Shown here one piece after another: positions 1 to 9,542 of a stretch of DNA of 64,000 nucleotides (the stretch's first letter is position 1; every line of letters starts with the position of its first letter). The DNA is taken from contig NZ_JBGCCH010000029.1 of NCBI RefSeq assembly GCF_041261205.1, forward strand, positions 1-64,000, in the 5' to 3' direction. The DNA is from Catenulispora sp. MAP5-51. GTDB lineage: Bacteria > Actinomycetota > Actinomycetes > Streptomycetales > Catenulisporaceae. The notes beneath the pieces were generated by a model. That model did not search any database. It saw nothing but the letters and a program-made list of their open reading frames with translations, and was not told the DNA's origin. The translations under genes and the position numbers were made by a program.

Positions 1-99
1 GGTCCCTCTGGTCCCTCTGGTCCCTCTGGTCCCTCTGGTCCCTCTGGTCCCTCTGGTCCCTCTGGTCCCTCTGGTCCCTCTGGTCCCTCTGGTCCGTCA
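1..99. repeat. 9-bp tandem repeat, ten perfect copies plus one imperfect
   Basis: The unit GGTCCCTCT repeats perfectly ten times (1-90), followed by one degenerate copy (91-99). The array probably continues left of the window. On the minus strand it is in frame with the riboflavin kinase motif and encodes Asp-Gln-Arg units. Copies are identical at the DNA level, including third codon positions, which points to recent slippage rather than protein-level selection. Confidence 0.95.
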
Positions 100-211
100 G
101 GTCGGGAGCGACGTTCGCCGTCGGGAAACCCAGCCGGCGTCCGCGGCCGGCGCCGTGCACGACGGTCCCGACCACTGTGCCCAGCCACCCGGCGGCGTCG
201 CGCTCCCTCAT
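1..211 (-). CDS. Riboflavin kinase domain protein, 5' part only (runs off left edge)
   Basis: Flavokinase domains phosphorylate riboflavin to FMN. Reading from an ATG at 211, residues 11-31 give G-x-V-x-G-x-V-V-H-G-x-GRGRRLGFPTANV, the flavokinase signature (G-x-V-x-H-G...GR-x-LGFPTAN). Immediately after PTANVAPDLT the frame enters at least ten Asp-Gln-Arg tripeptides and leaves the window. The start lies 6 nt beyond the TGA of the upstream FMN-dependent monooxygenase, so the two are probably translationally coupled. This gene would supply the flavin cofactor. The (DQR)n tract sits where the family normally has a short loop before its G-V-Y-A strand. Whether the rest of the domain is intact cannot be seen. 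The signature is clear; the complete gene is not. Confidence 0.75.
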   Translation of the reverse strand, partial: MRERDAAGWLGTVVGTVVHGAGRGRRLGFPTANVAPDLTDQRDQRDQRDQRDQRDQRDQRDQRDQRDQRD

Positions 212-217
212 GTCAGC

Positions 218-1578
218 TCACTGAGCCGCGTGCCGCTGGTGGCGGTGCGAGGCGGCGGGGTGGTTTCCCGGCAGCGTCGCCTGCGAGGACCCGGTGAGCC
301 GCTCCCGCAGCGACTCCCCGTCGCGGTACTCCGTCGTGACGACTCCGCGCTGCCGCAGGATCGGCAGCACCGACTCGATGAAGTCGGTGGTCGAGGCCGG
401 CTGCACCGTCGGCGACAGCAGGAAGCCGTCCAGGTCCGCGCCGTCGGCCAGCGCGCAGATCTGGTCGGCGATCTCCTCGGCGCTGCCGACGATCGGCTTG
501 GCCCCGACGCCGTGCTTGTGCCAGTCCCGCAGGACGTCGCCGACCGTCTTGTCGGCGAAGCGCGCGAGCTGCGTCTGGGAGATCTCCGTGCTCAGCTCCG
601 CCATCGGCGTGTCGTGCGAGTACGACGACAGGTCGATGCCGGTGAACATCGCGTAGCTCGCGACGGTGACCTCTGGCCGCTGCGCGTCCAGGATGCGCTG
701 GTACCGCCGCTCGGCGTCGGCGGTGGTGGCCCCGACCACACACGCCAGCGCCGACATGACCTTCACGTCGTCGGCGTTCCGGCCGGCGTTCACCGCCTCG
801 GCCCGGATGGCCGAGGTGTGCGCGCCGAGCTGCTCGGCCGACCCGCTGCCGATGAAGACGCACTCGCCGTGCCGTCCGGCCACGCGCCGTCCCGCCGGCG
901 AGGCCCCGGCCTGGAAGAGCACCGGCGTGCCCTGCGGGGAGTAGGCGGTGTTGCCGTAGCCCTCGGAGCGGAAGTACTTGCCGGCGTGCTTGATCAGGTG
1001 CACGCGCTCGGGGTCGGCGAACCGGCCGTTCTTGTCCTTCTCCAGCGCGTCCGGCTCCCAGGCCCCCTCCCAGTACTTGTAGACGACCTCCAAGAACTCC
1101 TCGGCCATCGCATAGCGCTCGTCGTGCGCGACCATGTCCATCCCGAACGCCTTCACAGCGGTGTCAGCGGTTCCGGTGGTCACGATGTTCCAGCCGAGCC
1201 GGCCCTGCGAGAGCTGGTCCAGGGTGGCCATCCGGCGCGCGAACGAATACGGCGGCTCCACCAGCACCGATCCGGTGATGACCAGCCCGAGTTCGGAGGT
1301 GGCGGACAGCAGCGCCGCCGCGACGATCGCCGGGTCCAGCCGCGGCAGGTCCAGGCTCTCCTCGCTGGCGATCGCCGGCCGCGTGCCGCGCACCTCCGAC
1401 CAGCCCCAGGCGTCGGCCAGGAACAGGAAGTCGAACTTCGCGTCCTCGCACAGCGCCGCGATCCGCTTCCAGTAGCCGAGCGTGTCGAACAGGTGCCGCT
1501 CGCTGTCCTGGTGCCGCCAGGTGGCCGTGCCGCCGGAGTTGGTCTGCGCGTTCTCGAAAAGTCCGAGCTTGAGGGTCT

Positions 1579-1582
<4 letters not shown>
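218..1582 (-). CDS. NtaA/SnaA/DszA-family FMN-dependent monooxygenase (LLM class)
   Basis: The 454-aa protein belongs to the bacterial luciferase-like fold, in the nitrilotriacetate/dibenzothiophene-sulfone monooxygenase branch, which uses reduced FMN supplied by a separate reductase. Diagnostic blocks are the N-terminal strand KTLKLGLFEN, the FLFLADAWGW segment near residue 55, and the SQGRLGWNIVTT signature near residue 130. Length is typical for the branch. The start overlaps the ribokinase stop by 4 nt (ATGA), and a riboflavin kinase starts 6 nt downstream of its stop. The substrate cannot be read from sequence. The gene set (LacI repressor, sugar kinase, monooxygenase, flavokinase) suggests oxidation of a sugar-linked or small organic compound. 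The C-terminal His-rich tail (ASHRHQRHAAQ) looks unconserved. Confidence 0.88.
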
Positions 1583-2589
<1,007 letters not shown>

Positions 2590-2600
2590 CTTCACCTCCC

Positions 2601-2616
2601 GGGAGATCGATTTCCC
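2601..2616. promoter_or_regulatory. Putative LacI-family operator between ribokinase and lacI-type gene
   Basis: GGGAGATCGATTTCCC is a 16-bp near-perfect palindrome (14 of 16 positions) centred on CG, the typical symmetry of LacI/GalR operators. It abuts the ribokinase Shine-Dalgarno sequence on the minus strand and lies 74 bp before the divergent LacI-type gene. That is where an autoregulating repressor of both transcripts would bind. Confidence 0.5.
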
Positions 2617-2689
2617 ATACCCTGCATGATGTTCACCACACCGTCAAGTACCATCGACGCGAAACTTCCGTGAGGGAAAGGACGTCCCG

Positions 2690-3685
2690 GTGACGGCTCG
2701 TCTGGTCGACGTCGCCCAACTCGCGGGCGTCTCCCGTGCGACCGCCTCCCGGGTCATCGCCGGGACGCCGCGCAACGTGGCCCCCGAGCTCGTCGAGCGG
2801 GTCGAGCGCGCGGCCCGGGAGCTGGGATACCGGACCAACCCGTCGGCCAGGGCGCTGCGCACCGGGACCACCGGGACCTTCGGCGTGGTCGTGCCCTCGC
2901 TGGCGAACCCCTACTTCGTCCAGCTCATCGAGGCGCTGTCCCGCCGGGTGCGGGCCGGCGGCGGCGTGCTGGTGGTCTCCGACGCCGCCAACGCCCCGGA
3001 CATCGAGGCCCGCGAGATCGACACGCTGGCCAACGGCAAGGTCGACGGCCTGATCGTGGTGCCGGTGACCACCGCGGCCTCCGGCGCGGCGATCCGGGCC
3101 GCGGCCTCGGTCCGGCCCGTCGTGCAGTTCGACCGCTGGGCCGACGGCGCCGGCACGGTCGCGCTGACCCTGGACAACCACGCGGCCATCAGCATGCTGA
3201 TCGACCACCTGCGGGGCCTGGGCCGGGAGAAGATCGCGCTGGTCGCCGCCGAGCAGAGCTCGTCATCGGGCGCCGAGCGCTCGGCCGCCTTCGCCGACCG
3301 GTGCGGTGCGGACGGCCGCACCATCGTGCTGCCCTCGATCACCACCGACGCCGGCCGCAAGGCCGGACGCCGCGTGCTGAGGATGCGCGGCGACGTGGAC
3401 GCCGTGGTGTGTGCCGCCGACGTGCTGGCGATCGGGCTGGTCAGCACGCTGAACCGGGCCGGCGTCGCGGTGCCCGCGGAGGTGGCCGTGACAGCGTTCG
3501 ACGACACCGCGATCCTGGAGGTGCTCGACCCGCCGCTCACCTCGATCCGGCACCCGCTCGACGAGATGGCCGACCGTGCCATCGCGCTGTTGCACGCCGA
3601 TCAGGCCGAGCGGGAGGAGCGCGTCGAGCGCTTCGCTCCGGAGCTGGTGGTCCGGGCGTCGAGCGGGACAGTGCAAGAGCACTGA
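2690..3685 (+). CDS. LacI/GalR-family transcriptional regulator
   Basis: The 331-aa protein has an N-terminal helix-turn-helix (VDVAQLAGVSRATASRVI), hinge helix (NPSARALRTG) and periplasmic-binding-like effector domain (from TFGVVVPSLANPYF). The GTG start is preceded by GAGGGAAAGG. Such proteins repress sugar-utilisation genes until a sugar or sugar phosphate binds. It is transcribed away from the ribokinase/monooxygenase/riboflavin kinase operon across 100 bp that contain a CG-centred palindrome, so it very probably controls that operon. The effector is unknown. Confidence 0.93.
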   Translation: MTARLVDVAQLAGVSRATASRVIAGTPRNVAPELVERVERAARELGYRTNPSARALRTGTTGTFGVVVPSLANPYFVQLIEALSRRVRAGGGVLVVSDAANAPDIEAREIDTLANGKVDGLIVVPVTTAASGAAIRAAASVRPVVQFDRWADGAGTVALTLDNHAAISMLIDHLRGLGREKIALVAAEQSSSSGAERSAAFADRCGADGRTIVLPSITTDAGRKAGRRVLRMRGDVDAVVCAADVLAIGLVSTLNRAGVAVPAEVAVTAFDDTAILEVLDPPLTSIRHPLDEMADRAIALLHADQAEREERVERFAPELVVRASSGTVQEH

Positions 3686-3716
3686 TACCGACGGGCGACT
3701 ATGCCCCAGCGCTCAC

Positions 3717-3848
3717 ATGCGTATCAGACCACTGCAAGAGGAACTGCAGCGCCTTCTCCGACTCCGTGTCGGGCTCCGCGGTGAACACGTCACCCCGGCC
3801 GTCGCCAAGCTCGCCGAGTTCTACGCGGCGCACCTGGCCGCGGCGTAG
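3717..3848 (+). other. Possible 43-codon reading frame or gene remnant
   Basis: A short frame from an ATG encodes 43 residues ending TPAVAKLAEFYAAHLAAA. Its second half has strongly GC-biased third positions like real genes here, but the first half does not, and no ribosome-binding site is evident. It may be a fragment of a larger lost gene. It lies between the convergent ends of the LacI and LysR genes. No function can be assigned. Confidence 0.25.
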
Positions 3849-3871
3849 ACGATCCGTGCACCTGGACAACG

Positions 3872-4717
3872 CTAGACGACGCCCCGGAGCACCGCCTCCA
3901 CCGCGTCGATCAAGGGATCGCCGACCGTCCGCGAGTGCCGGACCAGTCCGAGCACGACATCCGGCAGGACGGGGAGCAGGGCGGCGTCGTCCACCGCGCT
4001 CATCCCGGCCTCGATGTTCGCCGGCAGCAGCGCCGCCGCCCCGAGACCCGCGCGGACGGCGGCGTGGACGCCGGCGAGTCCGGTGCTCTCGAAGGCGACG
4101 CGCCACGGTCGTCCGACGGCGTCAAGCGCGGAGAGCACCGGGGCACGCCACCCGCACGGCTGCGAGAACAGCACCAGCGGGAGCGGATCGGCGCGCAGAT
4201 CGAGCCCCGCGCCGACGGCCCACGTGAGCGGGAGCCGTACCGACCAGCGCGGTGGTTCGGGCAGGTAGTCCGGATCGCACAGCGCGATGTGGATCCGGCC
4301 CGCGTCGAACGCCTCCCGCATCGCCGGGCCGGGGCCGCTGAAGACCTCCAGCGTCGCCTCGGGATGCAGGCGGCCGAAGTCGGCGAGGGCCTGCGGCAGG
4401 CGGCTCGCGGCCAGGTCCTCGATCAGGCCGACGCCGCAGTGCCCGGCCAGCGAGGTCCGGGTGGCGTGCAGCGCCTGCGCCGACAGCGCGAGGATCCGTT
4501 CGGCATACGGCAGAAGGGATTCCCCGGCCGGCGTCAGGCTCACGCCGGTCGCGGCGCGGTGCAGCAGGGGCTGTCCGGTCCGCCGCTCCAGCTTGCGGAG
4601 CTGCTGGCTGAGCGCGGGCTGGGTCTGGCCGAGAACCTGCGCGGCGCGGCTGATGCTGCCCGCGCGCACCGCGGTGACGAACGCCCGGAGCAAGCCGGTT
4701 TCCAAGTCCTGGACCAT
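3872..4717 (-). CDS. LysR-family transcriptional regulator
   Basis: The N-terminal winged HTH reads LLRAFVTAVRAGSISRAAQVLGQTQPALSQQLRKLE, followed by LTPAGESLLPYAERIL and a substrate-binding-like effector domain, about 281 aa in all. The ATG at 4717 is preferred over an upstream TTG at 4723. It is divergent from the PhzF/ornithine-cyclodeaminase-type pair with 72 bp between starts, the usual arrangement of a LysR activator and its target. It probably regulates that pair; the ligand is unknown. Confidence 0.92.
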   Translation of the reverse strand: MVQDLETGLLRAFVTAVRAGSISRAAQVLGQTQPALSQQLRKLERRTGQPLLHRAATGVSLTPAGESLLPYAERILALSAQALHATRTSLAGHCGVGLIEDLAASRLPQALADFGRLHPEATLEVFSGPGPAMREAFDAGRIHIALCDPDYLPEPPRWSVRLPLTWAVGAGLDLRADPLPLVLFSQPCGWRAPVLSALDAVGRPWRVAFESTGLAGVHAAVRAGLGAAALLPANIEAGMSAVDDAALLPVLPDVVLGLVRHSRTVGDPLIDAVEAVLRGVV

Positions 4718-4751
4718 AAGCAATTCTTATACGAGGGGGTCCAAGTTGGCC

Positions 4752-4765
4752 AGTTCCTTTGAACT
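4752..4765. promoter_or_regulatory. Inverted repeat in the LysR/PhzF divergent promoter
   Basis: AGTTC-CTTT-GAACT forms perfect 5-bp arms around a 4-nt spacer, 25 bp before the PhzF start and 35 bp before the LysR start. LysR-type boxes are short interrupted dyads in this position, so it is a reasonable candidate site. The assignment rests on location and symmetry only. Confidence 0.35.
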
Positions 4766-4789
4766 CGGCGGCCGCGTAGCGTCGCGATC

Positions 4790-5749
4790 ATGCAGGACAG
4801 CCAGTACTCCCAGTACTCCCACTACTTCCATGTCGACGTCTTCACGTCGCAGCCCTACTCGGGCAACAGCCTCGCCGTCTTCGCGGACGCGTCCGGACTC
4901 ACCGGCGATCAGATGGCCCGGATCACCCGCGAACTGCGGCACTTCGAATCGATCTTCCTGGTCCCGGACGGCGACGGCGCCGATTCCGATGTCGATGCCA
5001 ATGCAAATGCCAATGCCAATGCCGATTCCGACGTCCACCGCCAGCAGGCCCGCGTCTTCGACCTCTTCGAGGAACTGGACTTCGCCGGGCATCCGGTCCT
5101 CGGCGCGGCGTGCGTTCTGCACGAACTGCACGGCGGCGGCGCTCCGGAGACCTGGACCATCGGCCTTCCGGCGCGCACCGTCCGCATCACCACCGAGCGC
5201 CGCGCGTCCGGCCACTATTCAGCCGTGCTGGATCAGGGCCGCGCCGAGTTCTTCAGCGAGCCGGCAATACCGGCCATACCGGCCGACGCGGCCGCGTGGT
5301 TCGGCCTGGCCGAGAAGGACCTCGATCCCGGACTTCCGCCGCAGGTCGTGTCCACCGGTCTGCGCTACCTGATCCTGCCGGTCCGCAGTGGCGTGCTCGA
5401 ACAGGCCCGGATCGTGGTACCAGACCTCGAACAGCAACTCTCAGCGATCGGAGCGCAGTTCGCCTACCTGCTGGACGCGGCGGCCATGGAAGGCCGGCAC
5501 TGGAACAACGACGGCGTCGTCGAGGACGTGGCCACGGGCAGTGCGGCCGGCTGCGTCGCCGCCTACCTGCGCCGCCACGACCGGCTCGGCGACGGCGAGA
5601 CGGCCACCCTTCATCAGGGACGCTTCCTCGGCCGTCCGAGCACGATCACCATCCGGGCCCACGGCGGCGGGACCGGCGTGTCGTCGGTCGAAGTGGGCGC
5701 CGACGTGGTCCTCGTCGGCCGGGGCACGCTCGATCGGATCCCGGAATGA
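4790..5749 (+). CDS. PhzF-family isomerase/epimerase
   Basis: The PhzF fold is a pseudo-dimeric diaminopimelate-epimerase-like enzyme; the founding member isomerises dihydro-hydroxyanthranilate in phenazine synthesis, but most homologues have unknown substrates. Visible marks: FHVDVFTSQPYSGNSLAVF at the N-terminus, HFESIFLV carrying the expected catalytic Glu near residue 54, FAGHPVLGAA, and EDVATGSAAGCVAAYL near the C-terminus. A low-complexity stretch (DSDVD, Ala-Asn repeats, DSDV; DNA 4981-5034, 6-bp unit) follows the catalytic segment and is absent from typical members. The next gene starts inside its stop codon (ATGA). No other phenazine genes are present, so phenazine synthesis is not implied. 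Confidence 0.88.
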   Translation: MQDSQYSQYSHYFHVDVFTSQPYSGNSLAVFADASGLTGDQMARITRELRHFESIFLVPDGDGADSDVDANANANANADSDVHRQQARVFDLFEELDFAGHPVLGAACVLHELHGGGAPETWTIGLPARTVRITTERRASGHYSAVLDQGRAEFFSEPAIPAIPADAAAWFGLAEKDLDPGLPPQVVSTGLRYLILPVRSGVLEQARIVVPDLEQQLSAIGAQFAYLLDAAAMEGRHWNNDGVVEDVATGSAAGCVAAYLRRHDRLGDGETATLHQGRFLGRPSTITIRAHGGGTGVSSVEVGADVVLVGRGTLDRIPE

Positions 5750-6768
5750 GCGGCGCGTCGGTGGCCGGGATGGTCTCGTTCGAGCCCGACACGATCCGCG
5801 CGGCGATCGGCTTCGAAGACCTGATCGAGCCGGTCGCGCGCGCCTTCGCCGACTACAGCCGGAAAGTGGGGGAGTCCCCGGTTTTGGTGTTCGCGCCCGC
5901 CGGGCCGGACGGCGACGTGCACGTCAAGTCCGCATGGCTGCCCGGCTCGCCGGTGTTCGTCGTCAAGGTGGGCAGCTGGTTCGCCGGCCATGGCGCGAGC
6001 GGCGTGATCATGGCCTTCGACTCGGGGACCGGCGAGCCGGTGGCGTTGCTCCGTGACGGCCACCATCTCTCCGACGTACGGACCGCGGCGGCCGGTGCGC
6101 TGGCCACGCGGCTGTTGGCCCGGGAGGACAGCACCTCGGTCGGAGTGCTGGGCACCGGGGTGCAGGCGTACCTCCAGGTGCTGGCCGCGGCTGCGGAGCG
6201 TCCGGTGGCGTCGGTGCGGATCTGGGGCCGGCGAGAGGAGTCCGCACAGCGCGTGGCTGCGGCGCTTCGGCGGCGCCTGGACGGAGTCGACGTCCTAGTC
6301 GTACCTACAGCGCGAGATGCCTGTGCGGGTGTTGATGTCCTGATCACGGCGACGGCTGCCACGCAGCCGCTGGTCGAGGCCGAGTGGCTGGCGCCGGGAA
6401 CACATGTGACCTCCATGGGCGCGGACGACGCGGGCAAGGCCGAACTCGCTCCCGGCTGTATCGCGCGTGCCGACCTGGTGGTCGTGGACAGCAGGGACCT
6501 GACCGCCCTGTATGGCGATCTCGCGTATGCGCACCGCGCGGGGGTGCGACCGAAGGTGGCGCCGATCGAACTCGGCGAGCTCATCAGCGGGCAGACGCCG
6601 GGCCGTTCCGCCGATGAGCAGATCACCGTGTGCAAGCTGATCGGGTTGGGCGTGCAGGACCTCGCGGCGGCGAACGTCACGCTGGAGCGCTTGGCCGGCG
6701 GCCCGGACGGATCCGCTGCCGCCCTCGGGCGTCAGCCGGCCGGCGCACTGGACCTGTCCTGGCGTTGA
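5746..6768 (+). CDS. Ornithine cyclodeaminase / mu-crystallin family protein
   Basis: The 340-aa protein has the NAD(P)-binding Rossmann core SVGVLGTGVQAYLQVLAAA and the downstream GTHVTSMGADDAGKAELAP block typical of the family. Members include ornithine cyclodeaminase, alanine dehydrogenase and imine reductases such as pyrroline-2-carboxylate reductase. The ATG at 5746 overlaps the PhzF stop by 4 nt, so the two are co-translated and probably act on one amino-acid-derived substrate (epimerise/isomerise, then cyclise or reduce). The catalytic identity cannot be decided from sequence. The far C-terminus (GGPDGSAAALGRQPAGALDLSWR) looks unconserved. Confidence 0.85.
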   Translation: MSGASVAGMVSFEPDTIRAAIGFEDLIEPVARAFADYSRKVGESPVLVFAPAGPDGDVHVKSAWLPGSPVFVVKVGSWFAGHGASGVIMAFDSGTGEPVALLRDGHHLSDVRTAAAGALATRLLAREDSTSVGVLGTGVQAYLQVLAAAAERPVASVRIWGRREESAQRVAAALRRRLDGVDVLVVPTARDACAGVDVLITATAATQPLVEAEWLAPGTHVTSMGADDAGKAELAPGCIARADLVVVDSRDLTALYGDLAYAHRAGVRPKVAPIELGELISGQTPGRSADEQITVCKLIGLGVQDLAAANVTLERLAGGPDGSAAALGRQPAGALDLSWR

Positions 6769-6834
6769 CATCCGGGTCCGCGGCGTGACTCGATGGTCGG
6801 CGATGTTACCGAGAACACCGGGAGATCTCGACCG

Positions 6835-8124
6835 ATGAGCGAACAGATCCGCAACTGGGCTGGGAACGTCGTCTTCCACCCCGCCCGGAGCCATCATCCG
6901 GCCTCGCTCGACGAGGTGCGGCGGATCGTGGCCGGGGCGCGGTCGGTGCGGGTGCTCGGGACCGGGCACTCGTTCAACCGGCTCGCCGACACCGACACCG
7001 GCAGCGACGGTGGCAGCGACGGCGACCTCGTCGTGCTCGACGCGCTGCCGGCCGAGGCGCGGGTCGACGCGGACGCGGGCACGGCGACCGTCTCGGCGGG
7101 CATGCGGCTGGCGGATCTCGCGGCGCGGTTGCACGCCGCGGGGTTCGCCCTGGCCGCGCTGCCCTCGCTTCCGCACATCTCGCTGGCCGGTGCCTGCGCC
7201 ACCGGCACACACGGTTCGGGGGACCGGAATCAGGGCCTTGCGGCGCTGGTGCGGGGGATGCGGCTGGTCGGGCCGGACGGCGGTGTCGTCGAGCTGACGC
7301 GGGGCGACACGCCGGACTTCGACGGCTCCGTGGTGGGGCTCGGGGCGGTCGGGGTGGTCACGCGGATGACGGTCGATGTGGTGCCCACGTTCGATGTCGC
7401 GCAGTTCGTGTACGAGGGCATTGCGATGCGAGAGCTGATCGCCCGGTTCGAGGAGGTCTTCTCGGCGGGATACAGCGTCAGCGGCTTCACGGAATGGCGG
7501 GGCGAGGCGTCGGTCTGGGTGAAGGCCAAGGTGGCCGGGGACGGATCGGAGCCTGCTCGGCCCGACGACGGCTGGTTGGGCGGCCGGCTCGCGACGCGTG
7601 CCGCGCACCCGATCCCCGGCATGTCCGCTGAGAACTGCACCGAGCAGCTGGGCGTCCCGGGGCCCTGGCACGAGCGGCTGCCGCACTTCCGCCCCGGCTT
7701 CACCCCGAGCAGCGGCGCCGAACTCCAATCAGAGTTCTTCGTTGCCCGGTCGCGGGCCGCCGAGGCGCTCGACGCGGTGCGCGAACTGGGGCCGCTCCTC
7801 GCCCCGGTGGTGCAGATCTCCGAGATCCGGACCGTCGCCGCGGACGAACTGTGGCTCAGCCCGGCCTACCGGCGGGACAGCGTGGCGATCCACTTCACGT
7901 GGGTCGCGGACCGCGCCGCCGTGGAGCCGGCGCTCGCGGCGGTCCAGGGGGTGCTGATGCCGCTGGGGGCGCGCCCGCACTGGGGAAAGGTGTTCTCGGG
8001 CGGGCCGGCGGCGGCGATCGCGGGGTACGAGCGGGCCGGCGACTTCCGGGCGCTGCTGGAGCGGCGCGATCCCGACGGGAAGTTCCGCAACGAGTTCGTG
8101 CGGCGGTTGCTCGCGGCGGTGTGA
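6835..8124 (+). CDS. aldO: Alditol (xylitol/sorbitol) oxidase, FAD-dependent
   Basis: The protein follows Streptomyces AldO from end to end: NWAGNVVFHP at the start, VRVLGTGHSFN with the His that covalently binds FAD, SLPHISLAGACATGTHGSG, ENCTEQLGVPGPWHERLPHFR, and C-terminal RPHWGKVF with a KFRNEFVR ending. AldO oxidises terminal hydroxyls of polyols such as xylitol and sorbitol to aldoses, producing hydrogen peroxide. The ATG at 6835 is chosen because it matches the AldO N-terminus and has GGGAG upstream; an ATG at 6793 would add 14 poorly conserved residues. An Asp/Gly/Ser insertion (about residues 50-58, DTDTGSDGGSDGD) is a local oddity. Confidence 0.92.
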   Translation: MSEQIRNWAGNVVFHPARSHHPASLDEVRRIVAGARSVRVLGTGHSFNRLADTDTGSDGGSDGDLVVLDALPAEARVDADAGTATVSAGMRLADLAARLHAAGFALAALPSLPHISLAGACATGTHGSGDRNQGLAALVRGMRLVGPDGGVVELTRGDTPDFDGSVVGLGAVGVVTRMTVDVVPTFDVAQFVYEGIAMRELIARFEEVFSAGYSVSGFTEWRGEASVWVKAKVAGDGSEPARPDDGWLGGRLATRAAHPIPGMSAENCTEQLGVPGPWHERLPHFRPGFTPSSGAELQSEFFVARSRAAEALDAVRELGPLLAPVVQISEIRTVAADELWLSPAYRRDSVAIHFTWVADRAAVEPALAAVQGVLMPLGARPHWGKVFSGGPAAAIAGYERAGDFRALLERRDPDGKFRNEFVRRLLAAV

Positions 8125-8208
8125 TCGCGGCTCCGGTGGCGCGTTGCCGCCTGTGGTGACCACGATGGAGGTGGCAGTCCCGACGGGGCCGAGCCCAGGG
8201 AGGCGATC

Positions 8209-8625
8209 ATGACCACTGCCAAGGACATCATGCATCCCGGTGCCCAGTGGATCTACCGCGAGGAGACCCTGGACCGCGCCGCCGAGCTGATGCGCGGCCT
8301 CGACGTCGGCGCGCTGCCGGTCAGCGACCAGAACGAGCGCCTGTGCGGCATCATCACCGACCGCGACATCGTGGTGAAGTGCGTGGCCCTGGGCCACGAC
8401 CCCGCGAAGACCACCTGCGCCGACCTCTGCGAGGGCACCCCGCGCTGGGTGGATGTCGACACCGACGTCGCCGACGTGCTGCACGAGATGGAGAACCGCC
8501 GCATCCGCCGCATGCCGGTGGTGGAGAACAAGCGGCTGGTCGGCATGATCAGCGAGGCGGACTTGGCGGCGCACCTGAGCGAGCGGCAGTTGGGTGAGTT
8601 CGTCGAGCGGATCTGCGCGGGGTAG
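8209..8625 (+). CDS. Paired CBS-domain protein (Hrp1-like)
   Basis: The 138-aa protein consists of two CBS motifs only: residues 1-60 with LPVSDQNERLCGIITDRDIV, and residues 75-130 with MPVVENKRLVGMISEADLA. Stand-alone CBS pairs bind adenine nucleotides or related ligands and often respond to energy or hypoxic stress in actinomycetes. The start is supported by CAGGGAGGCGATC. It is a single gene, 84 bp after aldO and convergent with the LLM gene. The specific ligand or partner is unknown. Confidence 0.92.
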   Translation: MTTAKDIMHPGAQWIYREETLDRAAELMRGLDVGALPVSDQNERLCGIITDRDIVVKCVALGHDPAKTTCADLCEGTPRWVDVDTDVADVLHEMENRRIRRMPVVENKRLVGMISEADLAAHLSERQLGEFVERICAG

Positions 8626-8632
8626 CGCGGGT

Positions 8633-9514
8633 TCAGCCCTTCCCGAGCCCGAACCGCTCGGCGAACTCCACCAGCTGGGCGCACTGCTCCTCCGGCTCCC
8701 CGGCCGGCGCGCCGACCACGATGCGCGTGACGCCCTGCGTCCCCAGCCGCTCGGCCTCCTCCGGGGTCGTCTCCAGCGATCCCATCCGCGTGTAGTCGAT
8801 CGCGCCGGGGTCGCGGCCGGCTTGCTCCGCCGTCGACTTCACCAGCTCCCACAGCGCTGTGCGCCCCTCCTCGGTGAGCGAGCCGCCGGGCAGCCAGCCG
8901 TCGCCCCGCAGTCCCGCGCGCCGGGCCGCGGCCTCGCTCGATCCGCCGATGTGGATCGGCAGGCCGGGTTCTGTGAGCGGCTTGGGGTAGCTGTGGATGT
9001 GGTCCAACGTGAAGAACTCGCCGTGGAACGTCGCGCCGTCCGCGTCGGCGTCCGGCGCCCACAGCGCGCGCATCACGTCGATCGCCTCGTCGGTGCGCCG
9101 GCCGCGGGTCGTGTAGTCGACGCCGACCGCCGCCGCCTCGCCGGGCAGGGCGCCGACGCCGATGCCGAGCAGGCGCATGCGGCCGCGCGACAGGACGTCG
9201 ATGGTGGCCAGGCGCTTGGCCAGGGTGACCGGGTGGTGGTACGGCAGCAGCAGGACTCCCGTGCCCAGCAACAGCCTCTCGGTGTTCGCGGCCGCGAACG
9301 TCAGGATGTCCAACGGGTCCGGGAACGGGATGTCCGTCGGGATCTGCCAGCCGCCGATCTGGGCTCCCGGGTAGACGGCCACGTGTTCGGGCACGTACAT
9401 GGCCTCGAAGCCGCATTCCTCGGCTTGGCGGGCCACCGTGACCAGCCGGTCCGGGTCGGCCCCGAAGAAGGGGGTGGTGTAGCTGAGCGCGATGGTCGGC
9501 ATTGCCTGATTCAC
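8633..9514 (-). CDS. LLM-class oxidoreductase, probably F420-dependent
   Basis: The 293-aa luciferase-fold protein has AEECGFEAMYVPEHVAVYPG at the N-terminus, DPLDILTFAAANTERLLLGTGV, the HPVTLAKRLATIDVLSRGRM block and LPIHIGGSSEAAARRAGLRGDGW. This pattern belongs to the actinobacterial F420-type subgroup rather than the NtaA branch. The GTG at 9514 has AAGGTGG at a good distance; an internal ATG lies at 9502. The substrate is unknown. It overlaps nothing and ends 7 nt from the convergent CBS gene. Confidence 0.85.
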   Translation of the reverse strand: MNQAMPTIALSYTTPFFGADPDRLVTVARQAEECGFEAMYVPEHVAVYPGAQIGGWQIPTDIPFPDPLDILTFAAANTERLLLGTGVLLLPYHHPVTLAKRLATIDVLSRGRMRLLGIGVGALPGEAAAVGVDYTTRGRRTDEAIDVMRALWAPDADADGATFHGEFFTLDHIHSYPKPLTEPGLPIHIGGSSEAAARRAGLRGDGWLPGGSLTEEGRTALWELVKSTAEQAGRDPGAIDYTRMGSLETTPEEAERLGTQGVTRIVVGAPAGEPEEQCAQLVEFAERFGLGKG

Positions 9515-9542
9515 GACGCCACCTTAGGCGTGCCCACCGCGT

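Noticed and set aside
1-99. Collagen-like Gly-Pro-Ser repeat protein on the plus strand, or a CRISPR array
   Set aside because: The minus frame continues directly into a riboflavin kinase signature with a correctly placed start, and there are no spacers between the units.
4790-6768. Phenazine biosynthesis locus
   Set aside because: Only a PhzF-family member is present; none of the other phz genes is nearby and the family is functionally broad.
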